From: Ifrita kowaldi
Taxonomy: Eukaryota; Chordata; Aves; Passeriformes; Cinclosomatidae
Direction: 5' to 3'
Assembly (NCBI GenBank): GCA_013398055.1
Contig: VZRS01001761.1
Span: forward strand, 287-64,286
Length of the DNA stretch: 64,000 nt
The notes beneath the pieces were generated by a model, which was not told where the DNA came from, did no database searches, and saw only the letters and a program-made list of their open reading frames with translations. The position numbers and the translations under genes were made by a program. Below, in pieces: positions 22,499-37,400 of the stretch. The stretch's first letter is position 1, and each line of letters begins with the position of its first letter.

Positions 22499-25400
22499 CT
22501 GAAAAACAATATTTAAAGAAATAAAAAAAACAACCCACATTATCTTTAGAACCAACTAAACTGTGATCTTTGCACAGTTCTTGATTAATCTCAAAGCACA
22601 GCAAGTAACAGGTTTAATATCTGGTTTGATGTGATTCTCTCATTTTCTGCATTTTTACTTTAAATGAACTATACCATTACACTAGAGCAATTTGTTTCAA
22701 TTGGTTAGAATACAGGAATTCAAGAACTGTTATTTTCTGTTGAGTGGTGTAGAAGGTTATCAGTAAGAAATAAGAGCAACTCAGTTTCCGCTGTTGGGCA
22801 GTTATGCCAAATTACACCCAGTTTTTGAGATTTAAGAGTTGTCAGTTATGAGTAAATGTACATTTTTTCTTTAATTGAAAACTGAGTTCAGAAGCATTAA
22901 AACAATGCAACACCCCACTCTGCAGGTTTTAGTCCCTTTTTCCCTTCTTCTGCATAATCTGAAAATGCCATGGGGTGTGTATGCCAGGCTGTATGCAAGA
23001 CACACAGAACACCATGGTTTTCCCACACTGGTGCAGGAATGGACTCTAGGTTTTTCCTGGAGCTGTGTGTACCCAGGGATCTAACCCAGCTGGCTGTGTT
23101 GCAGAACTGTCAAGGCTAAAGATACCCTCTGTTGTATTGTTTCAGACTGAGGAAGACTAAATTCCATGATAAATTCTAGCTATCAGTGACTCGGCTGGAG
23201 CAAAGTTCTGTTTATTGGCAGCAAAAGTAATACAGTTTTGGTATTAGATTATTTAGTTCAACATCTTGTTTTGGTAAGAAAGTTACACAGAATCTTTAAA
23301 GAGCAGATTTATAGGAGAGATACTGCATTTTTCATGATGTTTCTCCATATGGAAACACAGTTTAACCCCCTCCTCCCCCAAAAGAATGCAGGGCAATTTT
23401 TGTAATTCTGTAGCCAACTTTAAGATTAAAGTCTAAGCTATTACTGTTGTTGGTATTCCTGGAGAAGGCATTTCAAATGCCACTGTGTAAAAACAGAATG
23501 TAATTATGTCAGCAAGCTTTGAAAACACCATAAAAACTTGAATAGCTCATCTAGCAGACCAGGTATTTGACCTTGCTGTCAGTCCACAGAAACTGTCCAG
23601 TAGACACTGAGACAACATAAACTGAAATAAAAATCCTCTTATTTAATCAGTAGAGAAAGAACTGGGATGATACTTTGCTTATTACTGCTAATTTGCTTTT
23701 AAACAAACAGAAACTGTACCTGAAATGGTAGGTTCCTTCTCTCTGGCCAAATCCACTTCCAGGTACAACACATATTCCAGTCTCTTCCAGAAGTTTCATG
23801 CAATAGAACATATCAGGTGCCATTTTATGAGCCTAAGGGAATGGATGCCTTGGAATTATTGAAGTCAAAATATTCCTAATATATAGAATTTAATGATTGT
23901 TTTTTTTTTTTCTGAATCCTTATCTTACATTATTAGTTTTTTATTCAATTTACTAAAGAAGATGAGGAACAATTGCTAATAGGGCAGTTCACACTGAATT
24001 AAATAACAGTACTTCAAGGAAGAACAGGGCTGAATAACCTACACAAAAACTCACTTCAAAAGAAAGGGTTTAGGTAATTTTGTTATTCTCCTTGACTTGC
24101 TTGTAACTTTTTGTCAAAAGTCTCAAAGTTGTACTTGGAAAAATCTAAGGCACTGGCATTTGATAAGATTAAATTAATTTGAGAACTGTGTGTTCCAGTT
24201 CTGTTGGCAGTTACTATTTTTTCCCCCCTGAATAATCTGCTGCCTAGGAAGTCCCCTGATTAAAAACTATGAAAAGTTCTTAAATATGTACAGGTTATAT
24301 ACCTAATCAAATAAGCAGCTGAAAGACAGCCCTATTTTTGTTCTCAGCTGTGCTAATAAAATTCCCTTTACAAAATGAATATTACGTATTAGGTTTCAGA
24401 GCTCTACTTAGGAACAGGAAGACTTACCATTTATTCATATAGGTTCCTGTCCAAAAGGCAAAAAGGTGAAATTTGTAAGGAAACCTGCAGCCCTCTTTCC
24501 CAATCCTGCTGAATGGGGTTTCCCTTGTAGGGTCAGAAGCACACTGCCACTCACACGTGCTGGCCTCCCCAGCCCAGGCACAGGCAGCAATTAGGAACTG
24601 CACAGGGCCAGCTACTTGTGTGACATAAACACCAACGTCCTCAGGGACACTCTCAACCTGGGAGCCTCAGCACCGTGATGAAATGATCTGTTTTGTTTTC
24701 CTCTCTTAAAATAAAGGTCATGTTATATTTAAGATCATACACAGCCCATGAAATACTGCTTTTGTACTCCATCTCTGGAATCAAAGTTCATCATTAGAAG
24801 AGGCAGACACAGGTGAGAGGAGGTTAAAATGGATTGGGGTAAGAATGACTGACTGACCTCAGCTTCCTCAATGGCTTTGGAAGGAATAAAGATCCGTGGG
24901 AAAGCGTACATAGCTCCTTGAAGGGGATTGCAGTGAACTCCTGGGATCTTGTTAAACATGTCTTCTGTTAGTTTGGCTTTTTTGGCAAGATTGTTCAAAA
25001 CAGATTCCTTTTCCTGTTTAAAAGGAAGGCGTTCAGTTGGACACATTTGAAGTAGCAATAAAAACACCAGTAGAAACTATGTTTCAAAAGGCCTTCCCCC
25101 AATGAAACACTGGTAGGGCTTTGCTGAGCCGTTAGAGCAAACCATATTCTGAATTCCAGTTCTGCTCTTAAAAACAGCAGTGCAAAAAGGCTCTAGCAGG
25201 ATACAATTACAGTGTTGTAGTCAGACAATAACCTGCAGAAGTCTCTATCTGTGTGCCCTCTTCTCACAATCTTCTTTCTGAGCATTCACTCTTGGCTATT
25301 TTTAGAGACCACATTAGCTGAACCTTCGATTGGACTTGATAATGTAATATTTTAAGCCAGAGTCAGCTTCATTTTTACAAGTGAGAAACTATATGTATAC

Positions 25401-28400
25401 TTCAATACAGATTGTCATGTTGCTCAGTATATAGAGGCAGTGGATATTTAAGAAAAAGATTGATTTTATAACTTTATTTAAACTTATATTCCTGATTAGA
25501 TTTTAGTAACAGCTAATCTTATTTAGTAAACCTTTTGCCATATTAAACACAGAAAAAAAGTTGAATTTATCAGCAAGAAAACTGATTTGATAATGCCTTC
25601 CTAGTTTTTTAAATGTCATATTAAGCTAATTTTGAAAACACTCCATAGTTCTGTAAATTGGTGTTAATACAGTATTGTCCAAGGAGAAAGGAAAGAAGAC
25701 TGATCCCTGTGCATAATTTGAGTTCCCAGTACTTAGGATAGGATTGGGAAATGCACAAAAGAACAAGCATGTTATTGCTGACCTTTATGAACTGTGCATA
25801 GGATTCTTCTCCAGGTACTGGAGGATTCACCACAATATCCATGGCTGCTTGTCCTGAGACTGGAGGACAAAGGCGAACAGAGAGCAGCTTAACGAGCTGT
25901 CCTTTAATTTCTGGGTGCAAGTTAATGACCTCCATGTAACCTCCTCTGTAGCCACATCTGTGACAAAGTGAACAGAAGAGGTAGGTTAACCTCGAGTGTA
26001 TAAATACCACAAAAGCATTGAAAATGACTGCAGAAGTGGAAAGACAATTAATGAGAATCTTACAACAGGTAACATACAGGTTGTTGAAACAGCTGCCACA
26101 CTGATAATGGTTTCAGATGGAGCTACACGACATTAAGTCCTAGTATCCCATACAGAGATAAAGGTGGACATGCAGCTTCCCTGTTAGGCAAGTTAACAAT
26201 TAACATGGATCTTTAATCTTCAAAACAAGAGCATATGGCTGTAGCAGTACACATTTAATCAAAAAATTCTTTTTCTTCCATCTCCTCCTCCCCAAAACAA
26301 CCAAACCCAAACATTTGTAATATCAAACCTCCCAGTGATTATTGAGCTGTTCCCTTGAATGTTGGAGGCCAATTTTCCTTTATCACAGGTCCAGATTGGG
26401 ACTGTAGGATTTCACCTTTGTGGGACTGAGGCATTAGGTGTCTGAAATAAATATGCTTATTATTTGGTACTTTGAAAACCACTGAGTTAATCCATTACTC
26501 TGTGCTTGTTTTTCTTTTCTTAATAGTCTTTAGTTAAAATTGATAGAGGATTAATTATGGTGGATTACCTTCAGGTCAGTAACATAAAAGGGCTGTCCAA
26601 CCAGATTAATGAGGAAGATGAAGTAAAAAAAAAAACAACTAAATCAGACTTACTCGCCCATGTATCCCTTAGAGGTGGAGTGAAAAGAGGCCAGCTCAAC
26701 ATTGTTATAGTACTCGGGTCCCATCTCATACAGAATCTTTTTGAAAGAATGAAACTGGCATCCTTCAGAGTACACATTGTCCTGGTAAACCTGAACAGTC
26801 AGAAGACATTAATGTGCTCTGTTCCCCCAACTAAGGATAAAACATGGCCTTTTAGAGAGGCAGATCTGAACTGAAGAAACAGTGCTTACACTCAAACTTA
26901 AAAGCTGTTAGAAGACACAAGGTTCTTTGTTAAGGAATAGTTACTGTAACGATACTTTTTATCTGATGTGACCACACTTAAAGGCTGGGCCTTTGGAAGA
27001 ACAGTGAGCTTCTTTGTATGATTTAACCTTTACTTGTATGCTTAAATTGATTTTCCTTCTGTTTCTTCCATTTGAAGTGGTCTGAGCACCACACAGGTTT
27101 TTAGGTCTGTTCCAGCAAAGTTCTTCCTTGTGTCCCCTACACTTTCTCTCTAGTTCAAACCCAGATCAAGCCACCTGTTATACTGATCCTTTGATATCAA
27201 GAATCTTGCATGTCTGTTCATGTCTTAATATGGTAACAGAGAGTCTGTTGCCTGTACTTAAAAATACGAATACCACACATGGAACAAAATTAAACCTCAT
27301 AAGAGTACTCTTAGCGGTGCTTTTGAGAGAACAGATTATTCCATTACCTCATCAGCCAGAAGAAATAGTTTCTCTTCCCAAGCAAAGTGTATCACATCTT
27401 CAATGCACTTTCTGTTTTGCACCTGTCCTATAGTTTGAATTTTAAAGCGAGAAGAAAGTTAGTGGAGTGTACACATACAAATCTTTTCACCCAGACTTAC
27501 TTAGACTACCAACTTTTCAAGAAGATACCCCTCTTCCTCCAAAATGTGCTACTGAACTTTAGAATTCAGTCCACTAAGTATGAAATTAAGGAGCATTTTT
27601 GGAAGAACTATGGTACAAGGTAACTTAGTCCACCTCAAGCAAAGGAAGTGTGAGATACAGTAATCAATCAATGACTTATTGAGAGTACTCTGTGTACAGC
27701 TAATCACTGTAAATGCTCACATGCATGATGGTTAGGTGGGAGCTAGTTTCTTACCAATCAACCTCAACTACTCAAACAGCTAAATTCTGAGGGAGGCAGG
27801 GCTTGCCACTGAGTTCTGAGTTTTTACAGCCATTGCCTCTCAGAAGCGAGAGGCTACAGGCCATGCCAGAGGCAAGATCTTTCACAGAGACCAAAAGTGA
27901 CTGAAAGTCATTCCACAAGACTGGAAAACCTCAGTGGAAGCAGAGGCTTCAAATGGGATCCAGTGAAGTGAACCTGCTCCCTCCTTTCTGGAGTTCCATG
28001 ATACTGAAAATATGTTTCTAAAAGTAAAGATGCTGTCCTACTTAGAGCACTGATCTCTGGAATTTAGCTTTACATATTTGATATGTACTTAGGATTTGCC
28101 TGCAATGTCAAATGAATGAAAAAGTAAAGGAAAAAAAGGTCTTAAAACCCATAAACCCATTCACTAAACAAATTTCCTGCAGACCTGTGGGATTTCCAGG
28201 GTTGATGATGCAGAGGACTTTTGGATTGCAATATGCCTTAGCTTCATTCAAGGCACGGCGAAGTTCATTCACATTTAGAGCCCAGCAATTTTCTTCATCC
28301 AAATAGTAGTTCACCTGGATAGCATCCAGTTCAGAGATGGCTGCTGAATATAAGGGGTACTGGGGTATAGGAATCATCACTCCTGTTCGGGATTTGCCAC

Positions 28401-31400
28401 CCCCTGAGATCAGGATCTTTAAAATTGCCTGGGGAAAAAGTAGGAATTAAAAAAAAAAAAAANNNNNNNNNNNNNNNNNNNNNNNNNNNNNNNNNNNNNN
28501 NNNNNNNNNNNNNNNNNNNNNNNNNNNNNNNNNNNNNNNNNAAAAAAAAAAAAAGGTCACACACCAGAATTAATAATGTACTCTGGAATAAGTTACTAAA
28601 CTTCCTTCCTAAAAAACTCTAGAGTTAAGGTGGATTTCTGTCCTAGATGCAGATAGTCAAAAATAATTATTTATTTCAGGTTGTTACTGGCTGAGGGAGG
28701 ATGGTCTAAGCTTAATGGAATCCTTTCATGTCATAGCTTCCAAAGATCATGCCTGATCAACTGCAAAATTTAGGAAAAACATTCTGAGCACAAGGCTAGA
28801 GGGCAAGCTCGCAACAGGAATATCAAGATCATGATTGTTCTGCTGTGCCCCGTTGTAAGCAAAGAAGCTTTAGCTAGTTCTTGCGCATTGCCTTCCATTC
28901 ATTTTATCTCATTAACCACAAGAGACCAATAAATAAATAAAAAAACCCAGAAATTAGAACTGGGGCATGTGCAGATTCTCCCTTGGAACAGAGAAACCTG
29001 TTTTCCATTATGAGCAATTATGTTTTCATTTTCAAGTAACAGAACAGACCAAAAGTCTGCATGTGTTGGGATGGAAATAAAATCATATGTAGTTTATGCC
29101 CAGAAGATACAGACAGAAAGGTAATGTTTGTGCTAAGGTCAGTCCAGACAATTTCCTTGTGCCCAATGGCCGCGTGATGTGGAGGCTTTTCACACGTGAA
29201 TTAAATAAAACAGTGCACGAGGGGCAGGAAGCAGAGAGATTTCTTGCCTTTACCCAAGTGAGAACTCTCAAGTACAGGTGCAATCAAAACAAGCATCCTT
29301 ATCAGCATGTAATTGGCATCTAAACCCAAAAATATCTTTTCTCTCAGCAGCAGTATCCTTTAGTTTCTTGGTGGTTCTGGTACAAAATCTGCTGTTCTGT
29401 ACCTCTCATCACATACTCAGCTGCTAAGCTAATGATTTATAATCAACATAATTTCGTACCCACCACTAGTTTAAAAATACCAAGCATCCAAAACATATAA
29501 TCAGGACCAAATGCGTATTTAAAAACTCCTCAACACCCTCTCTCCCCTGAGGTGTGAAACAATAGTTGTTTTATCTTTAGAAGGGCCAAATAATGAGACT
29601 CGTTGTAGTGCTGACTTTACATCAATGGTGAAATCAAATCAGCATGGTGCAGATTAGGTGTACAGCGCTGCCATTCCTGACAAGCTGCCAGTGTCAGAAA
29701 CTCTGGAAAGCCAATTGACTGCAGACCTCTGGAAAGCTGTTCCTGCCGGATCGTTGTCATTCTGAGCTCTGCCACTAGATGTCCTTTAAAAAACCACCTT
29801 CACCAACACACTGTCAAACGCTACTTTCGTAAAAGCCAAACTGCTGCTGTACGATCAGTGAATGCGTTTGTGTAAAGGAGCAATCTGATAGAGACTGGTA
29901 TTCCTGTCTTAGCTGAGCACTATCTTTGAACCTTGGCTGAACCCAAAACCTGAAGTGTTTCTCAAACAAACTGAAATACACAAACAGAAATAGATCTTCG
30001 GGATTTTCACTGGCATTGATCTGCACTAGCAGAGTTTACTTGGAAGAAGAGCTGCTGAGACTTCTCACCGCTGAGGTCACTCCCTCTTCCCTCTGCCACT
30101 GCTTGATACCCTCTAATCTCCAATGTTTATGTATCTTAATCACTGAGGACAATCATTGTTTAGTCTGAATGCTCTGAATCATCTAAATCTATATTTAGGC
30201 ACCTGTAGTTCATACTACCTTTACAGAAAGGTACAATTTAATGTATATTAAGAGACTTTGCACCTGCTTCTCAGCTGGCACCTGACATCCACATAGCGGG
30301 TTCATCGGTTTGCTCATATTGGATATTCATTGAACGTGGCTTCAGTATCTGCCAGACCAAACTCCCAGAACTTTGTGAGACCAGAGGTTCAACAGAGATC
30401 TGTATTTCCAGAGGTAACTGATAAGCTACAGTTCGTACCAAGAAGGGACAGGTTTCATTTTAACACTTACAGAAATGCCATCACTTGCCCCAGTGGTGAG
30501 ATAAATGTTATCTGGATCTGCAGGAACCCCTCCATCTCTTCTTTCAATATACGAAGCAACATCTTCACGGATGCAATTTATACCTTGACTGGCAGTGTAG
30601 GATCCTGTGACAAACAGAGAATGAGATGAGAATTCAGTACAATGTACATCAGATTTTCTGTTTGCTAGCAGAACTCCTGAGCTAATATTGTATGGAGTCA
30701 TTCTTATATATGTCCCATCCATATTTATATGGATCCCCAGGATGGATTTGCTTTTCTTTCCATGGAGGAGGAAAGGGAGCTGGTTTGTTCAGAGAGCAAA
30801 AGAGTTAATTTGGAGTTAGACAAATACAATAAGTATCACTAAAATACAAAAATAACATACTGGATTGGTAAAAAGCATGATTTCAAGCCTGTTTTGCAAA
30901 CTGGGACAGCAATCCCATTTTTACTATGTTTCAGTAGCTTTCTTTATTTTGGAAGCACTTCTGAATGTAAACAAACTCCTATTTAAGTAATGGGAACAAG
31001 GAACAGAGGTAGTATGTGCAATAGAAAGGAAAGTAACTTCTTCTACTCCATGACAAATATAAGGGTTTTATTTGCAACATGAAAATAACATATCATTTTC
31101 TCCCACAGTCTGAAACCAAAAAAATCCTAAACTGCTTCTCTCCTTCCCCCACAGCATCTCCCACAACCACTTTTCAGCAGAAATGTCTAGAATCACCCCA
31201 ATCTCATGTGCAGTTTACAGAGCACAACTAATAATCTTAAATAAAATGAGATTGTTAGATGCCTGTGTGCATCACTGCTGAGTATGTGCAACAAAGAAAG
31301 AGTAAAAATAAGCCTAGGTCAAGGTGAGGAATGGATTCAAGCTATGAAGCCTAAGACTGATGGACAAAGAAGTGACAAGTGTACATCTATTTTAGAACAC

Positions 31401-34400
31401 TGTCAGGAAGCCGCAGAGTCTTCTTTGCTTGCTGGGTGGAGTGGAATAATTGTGCCTGACTTAACTCTTATCGTGCAGTTATCTGCTCGTAGTCTGCCTG
31501 GTAGGACTTCTGTGAAAGCATGATTTAAAATGACAAAGAACCTTTGCAAGTACTGCACAATTGCATGGGACTAAACACTAATTCAGGGCACGAAGTTCCC
31601 TGATGTCCTAAACATTTATTTTACAGGACTAGAAGTTACATTGGGTCTGTACACTGGTCTTTGACCACAGCTAGGAGGATGTTGTTGAAGGAGGAGAACA
31701 AACCTAAGCTGTCATTCTGTCTTGTGCTCCACTGGGTGCTGAGTCCTACCACTCTGAGGATATACAGAACACTTAATTGCTCTGCACTTCTACACTTAAT
31801 TGTACTCAGTTGATGGCTTTGACTAGAATCCGTGTGTTTGCATTGTGGGATGCAAATAAATAAACCCAACCCAAAAAGCTACATATACTATATATTTTTG
31901 TATATAGGAGAGGGATAAATGTCTCAAGTGGAATGACATGCCATTTATCCCACATGCAAAGTAAGTGGTGTCAGTAGAATCCCAGAGTGTTTGGACACAA
32001 GAGAAGTTGAGGATGCATCTGAGCCTTCATACACGGCCTGGGAGTAGCAAGACTCAAAACCATGAGTAGGGTTTTGCCAAATGAATGTTCATTGGAAATG
32101 AGGGTATTCTAGCTCATTTCCAGAGGAAAAGACATTCATACTAACTTTGCAATTAATACATTTAAATAGGCTGGTATAGATGTGGGTGCAACACTTCAAA
32201 TGGCTTTGACCATATGTAGCGATTTCACCCTTGTGTTGGATTGACAAATTTGTTGAAAAATAAGGTTTTGAACAAAACACAGCACTTAAAGCTACATAGA
32301 GAGGTCAGTTTTTAATCTGTGTTTTTTCACAAGAAAGCCAATTTGTCCTTCTCAGCCATGAAGAGAACAGAAGTAAGTTGTCAGACTACCAACAAAGTGA
32401 TAGGGGTGACTTCCATTCAGCTGCACGTCCCCGTGCCTCCAACTGCGTGTTTTGGGATGCTGTACAGAGGCTGATGAGCTCCAGGCACCAACGAAGGGGC
32501 TGACACACCATACTGGAGACAGGGAGGGTGGAGAGGGGGCAGAAACCAGTATAGCACAACAGTAAGGTCTACCGTGGTTTTAGTTGTCAGGAATTTAGAG
32601 ATACAGTTGTTTTTGGCATAAATAATTTCAAGATAAAAAGACATTTAGACTCCAGTTACTTACAGAACCTCAATTTATCCACTGAAATTAAGAGGGTGTA
32701 TTCAGAATTATCATCTTATTTGAATATTGCAAGTGTTTCAGGCCGACTTCCTCAGAATCTACTGAGCTAACAAAAATTACGGGAAATGCATGATCTTCTG
32801 AAAAAAAAGGAACATATTTCTGAAGTATTATGCAAGGCTGAGTTCCTTGCACTTTACTCCAACGTGGGGCTGTGGTGTCCCATGCCACCATGCCCTTAAG
32901 GGGAAAGGAGCACCAAGGGGCCAAGACTCATCATTCTGAGAACTCCTTCCGTGTCCCTGAATTTGAGAATCACTACAAAGAAAGACTCAGTCAAAACTCA
33001 AATGTATCCCCAGTAACTCTTATGTGCCAACAGCACTATGTGGATTTATTTTCCAAAGTAAGACAGGAAAGGCATTCATTGAGCAAGAGGAACTTCTTGG
33101 TTTTGATGAATGTATTTTTAATGGTCTACATTAAAAGACAAACCAATACAAAGAAGGTGAAGATAAAATACATTCTGTACTAGGCTGTGTTGTTAGGAAT
33201 AGTCTAGGGTTGAAATAATGCTAATGCAATCACTGTTTACATTTTGTTTATTTTATTAAGTTTCACAGCACCTACTCTCAAAATATGCCAGTGCAAATAG
33301 GCACCGCAATCACAAAGATTAAGAAATATGCCAATTATTGTAATAAGTCCTCTGAAATGTCACTGTTTGCCTACTTGAAAGAAGGTAAGTGTGCCAGATT
33401 CATTGCTGCACCCAGCAGCTGTAGCAGTATCTGCAGAGTGGAAATTCTACTGGCATTTGCCAGGTACAAGCAGGCAGCACAGTCACCAGATGAGAAAGAA
33501 ATTGTCTCTTCCATTTCCTTTCTACTGAATACGCAAAGTTTGTACTTACTTATGTGGATATTACATGTGTACTCTTGTAGGAACAGTGGTTGAAGAACAG
33601 AGCTCTGCAGTTCTTTCACAAGTTGTTATTTTAGCTTGGAGAAACAGAGCTCTGACACCTTCAGTTAAAACTATCTCAGCTAGGTAAAAAACGACCACCT
33701 TTCAGCAGTGTAGCTTTCCTTTTGCAGAGGATTATCACCTTGGTACCTGAGTTTGAACTGATGGTTCAAAATTAAGATCCAGGAGAGTGCACTGGATCAG
33801 CTGAGATGGACAAATACTGTTTGTTGATTCCAGTATTACAGGGACAGTAGATTCCTTGGCAGAGGAACCCTCTGGAGAGGGTAAAACTGTAAAACCCTCC
33901 ACTCAGTCTTAGCAGGAGACACAGAGCCCCAGATTAAGAGATGTCATACCAACAGAACAGAGCCTCACTAGTACTTTCTGCCACTTTCCTAGTGCAAAAA
34001 GTCTCAGCATTCTGTTTAGAGTTACACCTGGATGTTATTGTGGCATGGGCTCCACAGATGTATAACCTTCACCTTCTCCTCTGTCACAAGTCCCACCAAA
34101 AATTTGCATCATTTGTCACCACCCACAGGTACACTGCAAACCCGCCCCCACCAGCTGCAGATATTGAAACCATCTTTGTTGCTGCTAACACCAACAGGAG
34201 CAACTGGAACAGAGCCTTACCTAAGCTGTTTCCTCCACAGCCCTGCAGGATCCGTCTGGCTCGCTTTTTGGCATCTTCTGGAAAGCTCGGGCTGTCCAAC
34301 AGGTTTGGGTATGTACACAGGGCCACTACCTGGAGTGCCAAGAAAATGTAAATTGGCCACTTTCCAATGGTTACTTTAAGCTGATGATATTATGTTAACT

Positions 34401-37400
34401 TTCTTTGGAAATGAAGATCACAAATACTGGCTAACTTAAAACACAGGTTATTGATGAAGAGTTTGCAGTTGGTTTTTTTTAAGGTTTGTGCTCACTGAAG
34501 AGAAGAAATCTTATCACGTTCCAAGTTATGCTGATAAAAACAGCTCTAGAATTATTAACTATTTGTGTTACAGACAGTGAAGATTGGAGTCCAAGTGAGC
34601 TAAGCATAGTGCAAACACAGTAAAGCACAGTTAATTATTCCTATGTTATCTCTAAGCAGCTCTATCCTCCACTCTTTGTGTATTACTAGCCCACTTCATT
34701 GACAAGAAATCAAGACTTTAAATATGGAGCAGAACTGAGAAATACAATCAACTTTTGAAGCCCTAGTTGCACGTTCTAATAATCCTTCCCCAAAATAACT
34801 TCTAGTTCTTACTGATTTGAATTCATGGGAAATATTGAATAAAAAAAAGAAGTGGTGATATAGAACATAGTAAAAGTAGAAACACGACCCGGCAGAATTA
34901 AGTTAATGAAGGAATGTGAGACACAAAGATTTGAGAGCTCTCTCTTGAGATCAGCTTAATTTATTCCAGTCTCTCTCATTTTTATGCTTACATGGTGTAA
35001 TATGGATAGGCTGTGGTCATCTTGTGGGACAAAGACAATGAATCAATTCATGTGTGTGCACAGTCATGGGGAGAAAGGATTTCCCATTTTATTTAATAAC
35101 ATTGGAATAACCTGTAATACGTCTGAATAATTTGCAAGAAGCTCAGGTCTCCCTAGTTTGCTGCATAGCTCGATTTTATACTCTCATCACCTGGACCCTC
35201 AGTTTGATAAGGCTTCAGTTTGTCCTGCAAGTCTCTGAATTTACATTATTATAGAACGAGGATTTTACATGAGGGTGTGAGGGATGCTCAGTAAATAGGA
35301 TAATACTCATTTTAACCTTATTTGTGTTTTAGGAATAATATACAAACATGAATTCTGTTGTAATCTTCCCTAAAAGTTAACCTACCAATCAGCTTGCCGA
35401 GAGGTAAAATGTGCAAAATGAGATACAGTACAAGTAGGTGAACCCAGCTACGTGCAGATCTCAAAGTATACTCTCAGATGAAGAAAGGCTTTTGCTTTTC
35501 TCTTTAAAGACAACCATTTCCTTTCTGGAAGAGCATTGTTGGTAATGAATGTGCTGACTGATAACACAGAAGTGGCAGGAAAAAGTATGGGTGGGGAATG
35601 ATATGGAAACTAAGGAAAGCTACTGTGTCAGAAGAGGACAATCAGCAAGCAATAGGACTTCAGCTCAAAAATGAACATTTTTAATTCTTTACAAAAGAAC
35701 TATTTTAAGTCTAATTGCATCTAGGGAATCACTTACACCCATATCAGACAGCTTTTAAGGCATTCTAATAAAAAATTAATAATAATATTTTATAGTTGTC
35801 TTACCTGACGGAGGAAGGTGATTGGTCTCTGTCCCATTGCATGTGCATCTCCAATGTTGGCTTTAATCACTTCAGTAAAAGGTTTTTTGATTCCCTAGAA
35901 AGGGATAATTCAGAATGTTTTGTTAGGGCTGAAGTAAATGATTCTTTTTTAGTATCTGTCATATGGCTGTAACTAAACAGTGCCTGATCTCAGAAGAGCT
36001 ACAGTGTTTAATGTAAAGCTTAATGCATTTCTTATGTAATACTGCCAGTAAATCTTAAATGGTTTACAGAAATTGTGTTGACTGTGACACATTTTTAAAT
36101 AATAGACTGGCTTTTTATTTTTCTGCTAGCTGCAAGTAAGAGGCTGACTTAGCTGGAAACTACACATTGAAGTAGAAAAGATGAAAAAAGGGCATTTTGA
36201 ATTGTCAGTATTAGAGCAACTTCTTTGAGATGCCTAAGGGAGGGATGGATCAGTCAAGAAGCTAAAAAGACTTGCGGATATTTGAGAAACCATCAACAAA
36301 AGAAACCTCAAGACCTTTAGTTCTTTTAGAGTAAAAAACAGTAAAGATACTGCTTGCTTATTTATTTTACACTTAGATTAAGTATTCCTTGTACGATGAC
36401 CCCACTTTTCCATGTAGAGATGTTTCACAAAATATATCATAGTGAGGCTCTGTATGATAAACAGCAGAAGTGCTAAATAATCACCATGAATATTTAAAAG
36501 CTTCCTAGTCTCCAAAATCTGAACAGCAAGCCATTTTTCCTGTGAGAAACTGAATACATCATGAAAACACAGGGAAAGAAGTTAATGAATGTTGATTAGT
36601 AATCACAGCTCTTTAAAAAGCAAAATAAAATAAGGGCATAAAAAAGGCAAGGAACTGACTGGTTGAAAAAACCACCAGTGGTTTAAATAAAAAAAAAAAG
36701 ATTCACTGAAAGTAAAAGACAACATTACAAGAAGAATAAGGGAGATAGGCAATAATAAATTTATAGTTGCTCTAATGTATATTTGAGAGATAGTAGGAAG
36801 GCCTCCTAAGAGTGACAGAACTGTCATGTGGACTAAGGAACTGCAAAATGAGACTGATTAGTTTTCTGTAGAAAATTACCTGTAACAACTTGCTCTCAGA
36901 AAGCTTCTACCTGGTCCATGTATTTACAGCCAATAACTGGATTTGGATATAGAATATGTAGCTGGCAAGCCTTGACTAATTTTTGCTTTTCCACTACAGA
37001 CTATGATGTTGGACTTCAATGACAGACCCGAACCCAGATGTGCAAAGATAACAATAATACAGGTACTTACCAGGGGTACAGATCCCCAGGTATGCCAAGA
37101 TTTGGAGGTTTAAGACTTAGATGCCAAGATTTGGAGTTTTAAGATTTTGATTTTTAAGATCTGGAGGATTATCCCCACTATGGATCCAGTCCATCATATA
37201 ACTGACAGCCTTCAGGATTTTTTTCTTTTAAAATTAAACATGTAGTTGGAAATGGCATTAGGACCTGACAATTTGGCTTACATGATCCTGATTGAAAAGG
37301 GTCAATTTTACACAGCCTTACATTTAGCAGCAGTTGAAAATAAAAAGTTCACTTAAAATAATTGGAAGTGACACACTGATTCCATCAAGTCATTTGCTTT

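Noticed and set aside
29083..29323. Short frames on both strands in GPT2 intron 4
   Set aside because: They are opposite-strand shadows of each other in intronic DNA with no conservation signal that can be judged here.
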